From contig NC_053115.1 in assembly GCF_010015445.1 (NCBI RefSeq), positions 17,547,005 through 17,611,004 of the forward strand: a stretch of 64,000 bases of DNA, written 5' to 3'. The stretch is from Perca fluviatilis (Eukaryota; Chordata; Actinopteri; Perciformes; Percidae). Positions 1 through 11,146 of this stretch are shown here, one piece after another. The stretch's first letter is position 1, and each line of letters starts with the position of its first letter. Under the pieces are notes generated by a model, which saw only the letters and a program-made list of their open reading frames with translations, had not been told where the DNA came from and did no database searches. A program made the translations under genes and the position numbers.

Positions 1-22
1 CCATGACACGCGGGACAAGAAC

Positions 23-135
23 AGGACAGTTGGGTTTAGGAAAAGAAGAACGGGACGGTTGGGTTTAGGAAAAGAAGAACGGGACGGTTGGGTTTAGGAA
101 AAGAAGAACGGGACGGTTGGGTTTAGGAAACGTGA
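23..135. repeat. 29-bp tandem repeat, about four copies
   Basis: The motif GGTTGGGTTTAGGAAAAG recurs with an exact 29-base period: its GGGTTT core sits at 32, 61, 90 and 119. The last copy diverges after TTTAGGAAA. It is a minisatellite with no coding content. Confidence 0.9.
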
Positions 136-2108
136 CAAACGGAACACGATTCCCGCTGTCCTGTGTTGTTTGACCCATCCACCACCCCAACCAACCTCCC
201 TATGCGGATTTTGGGTTTTCATACTACTTGCTACCGTAGTCGCTCTTAGTGCTACGTCATCTTCAAACGCAGTGTAGCTGCTGCTCTCCCTGGTGCGTTC
301 TATACACACGCTGAAGGGCGCTTTTTGCGTCGTTTCGGACGCTGACAGCCACTGCTCAAAAATCCGTATTTTATGAGTTTGGAGTGAGAACGGGTTGATC
401 TATTATAAATGATGTAATCCTGTGACTTTAGATGGAGCTTTGTGAAGTTTGAAAAAAAATGATGATGTCATAGTGATGTCATTAAGGGTATCTCAGCTTG
501 TGCTTGAGATTTAAATTGTTTTAACAGAAAGCCTACATTACAAACTGGAGGTGTAGAGTTTTCGAAAGTCTGAGGCCGAATGACGTCACACCCGAGTTGA
601 CTGCGCGTTTCAGTAACAAGTCGGAAAAACATTATAGTTAACGGGGTGGGGGGACTCTAGCCAGTTTAGCCATTGTTAGCAATACCAGTTGATAACAATG
701 CATTATGCTGTATGTAGCACATACAAACATTGTTGCAACATATCTATGGATATAAGATAGACAGTACTGTGCGTAGAAGTGCTAAAAAACAGTATATTCA
801 TACAGCTTTCACAGCTGTTGATGCTTGGAGAAGCCATGTTGGATTGTGATGTCAGAAATCCAACTTCAGGGTGTGTTTGAGTTGACATTTTCGACTGGGA
901 ACTTGGAAATTCCAACTTCCAAGTTCAACTGAAACACACCATTATAAAATACATTATCCAGTTGCATTATGGGAAGTGTAGGATTCTGCTTTTTTGGAGC
1001 TAAACCCACTAGGGACTAAAGTCAGAATATCTCAGCCTCTTTCTCTTACATTTCCCCCAACTTGATTTCTGAAGTACTCCTAAAGCAGTCTAATCCTACT
1101 CCTACTTGAGGTATTTGGTGAAAGGAACAGTATTTATCCCTGAGAAGTTTTTACACCCCTGCAGATGTTTGCAGTTAAGAAATCAAAATCAACTGTATTT
1201 GTGAACATGCAATTGTCATTGTTTTTGCTATCTACTGTGTTTCTTCCTGTCCCTTCATTCTACGTAGTTCCATTGTTTTCCTGCTCACCTAAGTACATAA
1301 AAACTGAGAATTAAAGTAAAAAATGATATTGTGATGTTGGTGAGTGAATTGAAAAGTCATTCTGTAGAACCAGTGAAGAGGTTCAGAGGGTTTAATGAGG
1401 ATTTTGGCTGTTTGGGGAGGGATTGTGTCATCAGTAGGCATGCTCCCTCCTGCAATCGTGACATCACTACAGCATTCCTTTCCACAGAGCTGGAACAACA
1501 GAGACCCCCATCACTCTCCTCATCTCCGTCTTGTTAACCCTCTCTCACACAGCCATGCCTCACTCTTCTTTCACACTGACCCACATTGATCAATTTTATT
1601 CAACACTTAGTTACTCTCTCCATCCTGCCTTTTGACTGCAGGAGGGGAGTAGACCTTAAAAAGTTTGGCTCTGGAAACTAACCACAATATTTGTGGATCA
1701 GCAGACCTGATATTGCTTAGACTCACTCTGGTGGAGAGCAGCAAACACAACAAAGCAGCTTTTTCATAGCTCTCACACACATCACTCACTGCCCCCTCTC
1801 CTAATACACCAATATCTCCTCTTGCACAATGCCCTGATTCATCGCACTGTAATGCAACGGCTCCTTTACGGCTGCTTTCAACCACAAAAGCTCCATCAGG
1901 AGAGCCTGATCACCACATATTATCAGACGTCGGTGGGGCACAAATGGAAGCAATGCCATGTGACACTGATAGTGAGTCAAGGCTAAAGTGATATAATGTA
2001 GTGGGGGAAGGGAAGAAGGAAAGAGGGAGAAGAAAAAGGAGGCAGACTCAATGAGGGAGGTAGGGAAAATAAAGCTGACAGAACAATAAGGCAGAGCTGC
2101 ACAGGAGG

Positions 2109-2109
<1 letters not shown>
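136..2109. other. No gene recognised; upstream intergenic sequence
   Basis: Short open frames occur on both strands, but none resembles a known protein or has convincing splice context. The stretch holds a small foldback at 870-940 and otherwise unremarkable AT-rich sequence. It probably lies upstream of fblim1. Confidence 0.5.
870..940. repeat. Imperfect foldback (inverted repeat), 71 bp
   Basis: The left end GGTGTGTTTGAGTTGA (870-885) is matched on the other strand by TCAACTGAAACACACC at 925-940, with one mismatch. The interior also pairs (TTGGAA against TTCCAA). It looks like a very short MITE or a solo terminal-repeat pair. Confidence 0.6.

Positions 2110-2158
<49 letters not shown>
2110..2158. 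repeat. (GA)n microsatellite
   Basis: About 24 GA dinucleotides run without interruption. Confidence 0.95.
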
Positions 2159-2160
<2 letters not shown>

Positions 2161-2430
2161 AGTTTAAGATAGAGAGTTGCTGGAAAAGGCAGGTACAGTC
2201 ACATCCTGCTGGCATGCAAAAAGATAAAGGGTGGGAGGACAGGAGGCTGTGTCTATTAAGGGCGAAACCTTATGAATTACTTTATAATACTACTGTATAT
2301 TGCTTTTCTAAAACGTCTGACTCTGCTTTTGGTTAGATTGCCCAACTGTTGCATGACTTTCTTTGTGTGTCTACGTGCATGCATGCCAGTGTGTGTGTGT
2401 GTGTGCCTGCCAAGTTTTCATAGTGGATGA

Positions 2431-2732
2431 ATGTGTCATGTTTTTTACTGCACTTTGCCAGAGATTAACTGTTCACCTTTTACGGTCAAGAGGGAGGTGG
2501 TATTGTCATTCAGCCAGAGAAGGAGGAGGGGTCGACGAACGAGAGAGTCGGGAGGGAGGTACAGAAGGAAAAGGAGTGGCCTTCTGCTGATAGTCGCCCT
2601 CTCTACCGGAGTAAAGTCTTCTCTCAGTGGCAGCTTACAGGAGGGAAAACAAACCAGAAGTTTTGAGATACAGAGCAGGGAAGGAGAAAAAAAGAAAAGA
2701 CAGAGCTGTCCTCAAACCGAATTTTCTCCCAG
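2431..2732 (+). other. Possible non-coding first exon of fblim1
   Basis: A near-consensus splice donor, CAG|GTATGT, lies at 2732/2733. Candidate acceptors sit just before the fblim1 start codon, at 3102 (TTGTTAG) and 3124 (TTATACAG). A 142-codon open frame crosses the donor but resembles nothing known. The upstream exon border is not visible; 2431 is only the start of that frame. This is inference from splice signals and position. Confidence 0.3.
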
Positions 2733-3126
2733 GTATGTAATGGCAGCTCACAGCCAGAGTTTAAAGGAAACAGATGATTCAGATTTGTGCTTTCTGCCTC
2801 AAAAACCATTCATTATGGGTAATGAGAGCTGTGAGTGTGAGTTTACCTCTCTAAAGTGAGTGTAAGCTCTACCACAAAGTTGACTGAGAGGGTGTGTACA
2901 CTTAGATTCAATATTAGTGAGATGATAGAAGTAAAATGTCATGTTCACTATTAGTATGTTTATTCATACACTCCAGGGTTGCTCAAAAAGATCAAGTAAG
3001 GTGTTGAGTCTGTGATGTGTTTCTGTTTCTATAGGACTATAAAACATTAAATGTTGCAGGCAGTCTTGAGTGTAGATAATAATTGTTCTGTCCTCTTGTT
3101 AGGCTGTACGTGGGTTTTATACAGTC

Positions 3127-6100
3127 ATGGCATCAGCAGCTCCACCAAAAAGGATGGTGTCTTCTGTCTTCATCACTCTTGCGTCTCCTCACCAAGCCAC
3201 TGTGACACAGCAGCAGCCTGTCCTCCAAGCTCACAGTGCTCCGGCCAGAGACAAGCAGCACACTGCTGTACGAGTCAGCCCAAGTGACAACATCCCCGCC
3301 TTCAGACATAAGAAAGAGGACCACTCACAGTCTGAGTCCTATGGCAGTGTAGACAGCAAAGACTGGACTCGTACGGCCCGAACTTCAGACCCTCAGAGCC
3401 CAAAACCTGCCCAACCTGGACCCAGCAGAGGAACACTGCAAGAAGATTACATAGGTGCTGCAGGTATTCATGACAATAATCCATTTTTCATCTTGGATTC
3501 AAGCAAAATGGGGAAAACTGAAATATATTCAGAAATTGACCCTACATATAATTGATGCCATCAGGGCATGGCTGACATGTATTATATGTTTTGGACCGGT
3601 CATTCCATAACTTCGTTTTAGAAGTCTTATTTTTAATCACTTGTTGAGGTAAAGAGTTTCTCAAACTATAGGCTATATGAGTGCTGCTCTTTTTAGGGCC
3701 CTCCCCAGACAAAAATTAGATTTTATTACTTTCCTGACCTGCATGCAGAAAGGTTGTCACTTTAGTTTGACTAGGAGGAGCAGAGCACATGCTTCGAAGA
3801 CATAACTTTCAAGGCTTCTATTTCGCCACTTCTTTTATATTAATTTCTCATCATCATTATTATTTTATACTTATTTTCTTTGTTTTTCTAATGTAATCCT
3901 TTTACATGTTTTGGGGTGGTGGCATCTGTATGTTTATGTATGCACATTTATGCAAATGTATGCATATGTATATATATATAGATTTGGGTTTCATATTAAT
4001 CCTATCCTGAATTTCAGGAAATGTCAGTGCTTAATTGAAACTTAAATAAAATGCATTTGTGTTAAGTTGCTGAAAAGTGACTTGAAATAATTGTTCTTGC
4101 CAAACAGAGTTCTTGCCTCCTCCTCCTCCTCCTCCTGCTGCCGCACTGCCTTCAGCTGTGGGAACATCGCTCTCTGAAGAATCAGCACTTCCACCACCTC
4201 CTCCAGCCCAGTCGCCTCTCTTCCACCCTATGACCCCCGGCCGGCAGCCAGTTTACAACAGACAGGTATGCAGACTTCTGTCACGTTAGCATCACTCAAA
4301 TGTTCGTGCACTATTTTTATACACTTGATCCCAATTTTCCTCAAAGAATTTCACCAGAAGTAGACAAGTATTTTTTTTTTTTCCACAGTGAAGGTTTACA
4401 ACTTCCACAGCTTTTACAGATACTGTATTATGTTGCAGCTGTTGTAAAGTATGAACTGCAAAACACATTATGAAGGAAAAACAGCTGTTTTTTAGATTTG
4501 ACTGAATGATCAAAAAAAATGTTTCCTTCATAATCGGAGCACTTTCCAATCTATAGCTTTACAAGAAACTTTTAGTTCTAATCATTACAGCCCCATCTCT
4601 GTGCTGAAACAATAACAGTGCTAATCAGGAAATTGGGCTGAGTTACAGCATGAGGTCTAATAATACTTTCCCTTTCTTTACTATGTACCTATGTATCTTT
4701 TTCTACAGTGTGTACCTATACAATGTTTTTCATGTTTTACTGTTTGTGTTTTCATTATTTTGGTTAAGGGATTTAATGAAAATTATCTGTATACCCCAAA
4801 GTAGGGCTGGGCGATATGGAGAAAATCAATATCACGATATTTTTGACCAAGTACCTTGATATCGATACCGCAACGATATTGTAGTGTTGACTATTGGTGC
4901 TTTCACAACATATTTACACAATGAGATATTTGATAAATAATCACCAGTAATGTGGATATAATGACTAAGTGGGTAAAGGCAAATAATAGAACAGTTACAA
5001 CAGTCTGGTAAGTTCATAAAATGACATCACTTTACTGTAATGCAGCCTTTAAAACCAGGAAAAGACAACACTTATGCCATATCACAATATCGAAAATCTA
5101 GGACGATATCTAGTCTCATATCACGATATCGATATAATATCAATATATTGCCCAGCTCTACCCCAAAGCTTTTAGTTATGTAAAAGTTCAAAATAAAGCA
5201 TTTGCTAAATTATGAGGCCAAACGCAAATGTTGACCTTGTCAAACTTTTTAAAGCAGATGTCTTCAACGTTTTTTAGGCCAAGGACCCCTAGCTGATTAG
5301 AGATGACGCAGGGACCCCCTACTACATATATTGCTTAAAATTGAGTTGCATATTAAACTGGGCCTACAATAACATGAAGGGTGGCCTAAAGCCTATACAT
5401 ATACAGTACCTTTTTTATGGTGCACACAATACCAAGCTTTTAAAATAAAAATTGTTGGCATGTTCATATATTTATACATTAAGTTTTAATGTTAAAATGT
5501 GGCACATTGGATCCTTAAGCTTAACTTTATGTAGAAGGCAACCTTTGGCTACCTTACCTATAGGCCTATCATCAATGTTGTGTAGATTTAAAAAAGATGT
5601 GTCTTTACTAATAATATGTTGGATTCATGTTAATGTATATTTTCAGACATTTCTTTTTTTTTTAAACCATCGATCAGTAATTTGGTGGCCCCCCTGCAAC
5701 ATTTCTGAGGACCCACTAAGGGTCCTGGACCCCCTGTTGAATATCTCGGGTTTAAAGTTTAGTTTTACATTAACAATGTGATTTACATTTAAGGTGGAAA
5801 CAAGCACACCATCTAGTGGGTTAAAACAGGATGAACAGTCCCATGGGATCCATAAAAATGGCCAAGACACAAGCAGGGAGAGTAAAGGTAACATGATCTC
5901 TATTTACACATGTACTGCTCAGGCTTTAAACTGCTCCACTTTGACAATACATATATTATTATAACAGTCTTTGACTTTTGATGTTTGTGTACAATGCAGA
6001 GGTGTGTGGCTTCTGTCGGAAACCCGTGGCTCTTTCTGAACCTGCCATAGAGGCCTTAAACAGGACATACCATGATGGTTGCTTCCAGTGTAGATCTTGT

Positions 6101-6518
6101 CACATTCCCCTGGCTGGTAAACAGTACTACAACAAGGCAGGAATCCCACTCTGCGAAGACTGCTACCAGGTAGATCAAAGTCAATACTACAAAGCATCCA
6201 CTACAGGATGTTATTAAACCTGAAAATATAAATACAAATCTTTCTAAAAGGACCATACCAATATTTTTGCATGCTCATTTAATTCAAATCAGGTATGCTT
6301 TACATTAATAATGCTAACGGTTATCCAAAGACTGCTGTAATGGTTTACATTTTTGAATTTTGGGTTTCCCCACACCTTCCAGTTAGCCGTTGGTTTCCCT
6401 TACTTTTAAGACAGCATGCAAATGAACTTGCACAGACTTGAAATCCATCTATCAATGTTATGTTATCATTTCTCTGTGTGGTTGCAACTGGAGATTGAAT
6501 TCCAGTCTGACTCTAATG

Positions 6519-6570
<52 letters not shown>

Positions 6571-8141
6571 AAAGTAGCAACGATGTTCATTGTGAGGGTT
6601 TACCATTATCTCTGTCCAGCCAATGGTTTGCTTGGAAAGTGGGTTGAGCAGAACTCAAAAATGTAAACACTCCGCTGTGTTTTGGAAAATGACCAGCAGG
6701 CATACACTTGAGGTATAAGTGGTTTGTAGCAAATAGGTTAAACAGTGGAACATTTTGGTATCATCTTTAATTACAGAAATATATTCGATTCACCATTTAT
6801 CTCTGTCTCTTAGGCCAGTCTGGAACTTTGCTGGGCATGTGGGGAGGTTATCACAGATCATGTTATCCGTGCACTGGAGCGAGCGTACCACCTTTCTTGT
6901 TTCAACTGTGAAACATGTAAACAGCAAATTGGAGAGCAAGCTTTTGCTCAGGGAGAAGTTGGAGAAGTGTATTGCCTCCAGGACTATTACAGGTATGAGA
7001 GTTAAAATGATAGCAAGCACTGCATGAAAAACACCCTTTACACAATTCACCAGAGGTTTTCCCATTCTCATGAACGTGTTCGTATGATATCCTTATGCCC
7101 ACCAATTTGTATGATATCCTACCAAATTAGGCAACCACCAACTGCTCACATGACGACAGGTCACATGCCAGTTATGTTTAGCGGTCTTTACAGTTAAATT
7201 TAGCCGACTTAAGGTTACTGGAAGCTGGCTACAGAGCACTGTGAGCAGTCGGTCGTTTCAGAATCTGTTGCTAGTTGAGTTTAGCCAAGAAAAGGTGACT
7301 TTGAGCCAGGTACAGGGCACCGCAAGGGGACGGTCCTTTCAGGGGCCGTGGCAGTTGAGTTTAGCTGACAAAAAGTGAGCGTCATGCGGCGACGACAGTT
7401 AAGTTTAGGCACCAAAACGACTAGTTAAGATTAGAAAAAAGATCGTGGTTTGGATTAAAACACTCCTGGGAAACAAACACGCATTGAAAGCCCTGGGTTT
7501 TATGAACCAGCCATCCATCCTGACCTTCTCCCTCTGCGGTCCAGAGCGTTCTTATACAGCAGCAGTCAATATGCTGCATATACTAACTACGACTAAATAC
7601 GTGGAATACATTCGAATTACAGTGCTTTACTTTCAATAGCTATATGTACGAATGGTTCATGAGAACAGCCTGAAATAATACATCAACAAATTGCTTTTAA
7701 AGTTGTTCTAATGCATCGTTTCACCTATTTCAACTCACTCTGTGTTTGAAAGGTGCTATAATAAAGTTGCCTTGCCTTGTCTAATATTTTCTTTCCTCCT
7801 GAAACGTTGTCCATAAAGGAAGTATGCTCCAAAGTGTAATGCCTGCAACCAGCTAATCATTCCAAAAGAAGATGGTACTGACAGCTATAATGTTAAATGC
7901 TTGGGACGCTCCTACCATGAGAACTGCTACAGGTGTGAGGTAGGTAGGAGTGTACTGTATGGACACACTGACAAGTTTGCAAACACAAATTAATCTCAAC
8001 CAGTTGATAAGTCTTTCCTATTATCTGCAGGTCTGTGTCATCCAGCTCTCTCCTGAACCAAATGAGCGTGGCTGCTATCCTTTGGAAGGGAAGATGCTTT
8101 GCAAATCTTGCCATCTGAACCTGGTTTCAGGCCAGCACTAA
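3127..8141 (+). CDS. fblim1: Filamin-binding LIM protein 1 (migfilin)
   Basis: Seven coding exons: 3127-3454 (or -3463), 4108-4265, 5794-5887, 6000-6169, 6814-6992, 7819-7939 and 8031-8141. They give about 386 residues; human migfilin has 373. The N-terminus (residues about 9-21, RMVSSVFITLA) matches the filamin-binding segment. Exon 2 encodes two polyproline runs, as in the family's proline-rich linker. Three LIM zinc-finger domains follow at about 196-248, 256-310 and 316-378, with paired CxxC and HxxC zinc ligands visible in each. Known role of the family: adaptor at cell-matrix and cell-cell junctions, linking filamin to the kindlin/integrin complex and to VASP. It sits directly upstream of spen on the same strand, as in human. 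The first exon has two phase-compatible donors, so the product may vary by three residues. Confidence 0.95.
4802..5160. mobile_element. hAT-like non-autonomous DNA transposon
   Basis: The ends TAGGGCTGGGCGATAT and ATATTGCCCAGCTCTA form terminal inverted repeats. The 8-bp sequence CCCCAAAG is duplicated exactly on both sides (4794-4801 and 5161-5168), the length expected for hAT insertion. There is no transposase. It lies in fblim1 intron 2. Confidence 0.85.
5257..5748. mobile_element. TIR-bounded element in fblim1 intron 2
   Basis: The left end ATGTCTTCAACG...AAGGACCCCT is mirrored by AGGGTCCTGGACCCCCTG and TTGAATATCT at the right end. The terminal repeats are imperfect. No transposase is seen and the boundaries are approximate. 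Confidence 0.5.
6521..6566. repeat. (AT)n microsatellite
   Basis: An uninterrupted AT dinucleotide run in fblim1 intron 4. Confidence 0.95.
7065..7665. mobile_element. Non-autonomous TIR element in fblim1 intron 5
   Basis: It begins TTCTCATGAACGTGTTCGTA and ends with the inverted match TACGAATGGTTCATGAGAA. The interior carries several degenerate copies of a GTTRAGTTTAGSC-like motif (7190-7430). No open frame of interest and no clear target duplication. Confidence 0.65.
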
Positions 8142-8362
8142 CACTGGCCTTACAGCCCGGGATAAACTGCAACATTTTTTTTTTCTTTTTTACAATACAT
8201 CATGCTTTCTGAAGATTCTCTTTTTCTTCTTTTATACTTGATAATTTTGCACTCGAACTACAAAATGCACCAAATATATTTATGCAATAGCCTTTATAAA
8301 AACATACTGCAAGCATTATTTGATCTTTTGTAAACCTCAATCAGTATACTGTTTCTCACATT

Positions 8363-8367
<5 letters not shown>

Positions 8368-8456
<89 letters not shown>
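8368..8456. repeat. (AT)n microsatellite, about 45 units
   Basis: A pure AT dinucleotide run just downstream of the fblim1 stop codon, probably inside or next to its 3' UTR. Confidence 0.95.
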
Positions 8457-8461
<5 letters not shown>

Positions 8462-8532
8462 TTTACTTTTTATTAAAAAAATGTTTATATAAAAGTAAAC
8501 TAATATATTTTATCTTGAGGCAGGCTCCAACA

Positions 8533-8998
8533 TAGTCTATATCCACAACGTTCAACTTCTGGGATTACTACGTTGCCGACGGAAATTCAGCCGGATTTCA
8601 CTCATTTAGGCTGGATATCCGTTGCCTTGGGCTTTCTATGAGTTGGCATTTGAAACTCCGGTCGGTTTATGAGGACTATGGTTAATGTTTTCTCAGATCT
8701 CTGCAGGGTAAATCCAGACAGCTAGCTAGACTATCTGTCCAATCAGAGTTTTCTGTTGCACGACTAAAACAACTTTTGAACATACACATGTTCCACCAAA
8801 ACAAGTTCCTTCCCGAGGCTATTTTGCAGCGGCACCATTGCTCCGTACAGTGCTTAGTACCACCCATGACAATAGTGATTGGTTTAAAGAAATGTCAATA
8901 AACCAGAGCACGTTTTTTCTCCCATCCCGGAATGCTGCGTGGACTAGCCAGACCCTCCTTCGCAGAACTGTGGAGGAAGGTCTGGCAATGCGAGACTA
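8533..8998. mobile_element. TAGTCT-ended DNA element with 9-bp target duplication
   Basis: The element starts TAGTCTATATCC and ends GCGAGACTA, so only about six bases are inverted at the termini. GCTCCAACA flanks it exactly at 8524-8532 and 8999-9007. Related pieces occur at about 18310-18330, 18690-18757, 48361-48450 and 48585-48957, so it is a dispersed family. No transposase. A 9-bp duplication suggests a Mutator-like mechanism; that is inference. Confidence 0.75.
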
Positions 8999-10779
8999 GC
9001 TCCAACATAACATGTGTTAAATTACACACACAATATCAATTCTGTAGCCTAGTATTAATTCTAAGTTTTAAAATGTGAAAAACAAATTAAATTTTTAGCT
9101 CACAATTGTTTAACTGTAAATTAAACTAAATAATGATTATAATAATATATTATAAAGTAATGTGTAACAGAGCACACTAGCACATCCTTAAATACTCTTT
9201 ATGGACCAAAACTAGAAGGTACTTTAGATGTGTTTGCATTCACATTTCTAAACACATAAAGATCTTCACTGGACCACAGGGCCAATGTTGTCTTTTTTGC
9301 CTCAACAATAGAAATATTCACATTGATTAGAATATTAAAGTCTCATACAGATCCCAGCTGAATTATTTTATTATTTATGTTCTGTATCTCAAATGACATG
9401 TTTGTGGAATTATATTTCTTTGTATCAAAACATTAAAAAAAGAAACAATTCTGGAAAAAGTAATTTTGGCATTTACGAATGTATTCATCACACTTTGATT
9501 TTACTCTGTAAATATTGCAATGGTGGTTTGCCCGTCTCTTATCTTTTCTGGTCTTTAAAGTGAGATAATTTAACTTTTGAAAGAAATGAAAAGTTCAATT
9601 TATACAAAATAATGCTGTGAAACATTACTGAGTCTGTTTGCTTACGTTCTGAGTCTTCTCTACTTGTGATGATGGTTACACTAACATTTACCATTAATTG
9701 TTACTTGTGGCCACAGTGGCTGCTGTTCAGCATAACTTACAGTCTCACATTAAGTGGTCCAAAAGACCACCTCTTTAATTGAAGGGGGAAAAAAACTCAG
9801 CAATCTGATTCAGGCAGTTAAAACAATAATTGATTAATTAAAAATATGAATTATTAAGTATTGTCATCAGTGCACAATGTTTGCGCAAAACAAAGACTTG
9901 CTGCAAGATGAGCATTTAATTTTGAGGTATATAGTTTAGTATAGGCCTATATAAGCTTTGTCTAAGAAAACAAATTTATCTGAATTTACATTTACAAACA
10001 CTGTGCGGCACAGTCTGTACCTGATGTGGAGTTAAATCTGACACCCCTGCTCTTTGAGCAAAAAACATAGCCTACCTGTGTACCACTGGTGGATACAAGA
10101 TTTTTTAAATAGGGAAGCCAAAGATCCAAGGACTGAGTGTTGAATAAAGGGGAACGTATTTTGGGAAGCTTTTCTGACCAGCTTTGATATATCCATACAA
10201 AGACAGTAATAATAACGACTTGTGGGCCAAACAATGAAGTGCCACAAGTTTCAAGGTGGTATGTGACCTGGGATGGCCAATCAGATTGGTTCTTTTTAAG
10301 ATAGTGCTAGGGCTTAAACAGTGAGTCTATTGATCAGTTTTGACCATCGATTTTGAAATCATTTATCAAGCTAACATAACAAACATTTGCTGTATTTCAG
10401 GGTGTGAATTGCTGCTTACTTCTCTACATCATAAACGGAATAACTCTGGTTTCAGCCTGTATCAGACAAGGAAGCAGGTCGAAGGCGTCATTTTTGGGGT
10501 TTGGAAATTTGTGATGCACATTATTCATTATGTTCTGACATTTTATGGATTTAACAAATATTCGATTAGGACCTTAACAAATTGTCAAAAGGTCGATATT
10601 TAGCTGTAGCAATATTTTCGCTTTTGTTTACATATGATACATACGGTAGGCCACCTATCAATGTCTATATTCCCACTTTGAAGAAATAGTTCAACTTTGA
10701 TAAAATAATTCAACAACAGTTAAGCATCTATCCAACACTGGCACGTTACAAGATGATGGGATCTACTTTTATGCTAATG

Positions 10780-11146
10780 TATAACATTGATTACCTTGCA
10801 GAGAGCACCACGTGACGCCGCAGACAAATCTTGCTCGCGGGCTGGCTGCAGTTTGTTCCTCTTGAAGAAATCGCGTTGTGTATATTTGTAACTGTCGAGC
10901 ACGCGCGGCAGCGGCACACCGAGCCCAGATCGTGCAGCTCGCACCCAAAACCACCAGGAGCGAGTCCAACGCGCGTCCACGTTCATGGATCGACGAGGAC
11001 GCAGCAGCTAAAGCTAAACGGGCAGACGGCTACCAGGCCCAGATTATTCACCACCGTCGTTCATTTTGTTCATGCGGACCTCCGACCGGCAGGGATTAGA
11101 AACGTGCGAGATCATATGAGTGTGAAGGGGGGAAGAATAGCTCAAG
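10780..11146 (+). promoter_or_regulatory. CpG-rich promoter / 5' UTR of spen
   Basis: Base composition changes sharply from AT-rich to GC- and CpG-rich just upstream of the spen start codon. In-frame stop TAG at 11138-11140 precedes the ATG at 11147, which fixes the start. The exact transcription start is not visible. Confidence 0.6.

Larger units (their letters stand above)
8142..10779. other. fblim1 3' flank and intergenic gap before spen
   Basis: No coding sequence is recognised. The gap contains a long (AT)n run and one transposon (8533-8998). The fblim1 3' UTR must lie at the left end; no clean AATAAA signal is seen before the AT repeat. The rest, 9000-10779, is AT-rich and featureless to me. 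Confidence 0.5.

Noticed and set aside
2431..2859. 142-codon + strand frame as a separate gene
   Set aside because: No recognisable protein features; a strong donor inside it fits a 5' UTR exon of fblim1 better.
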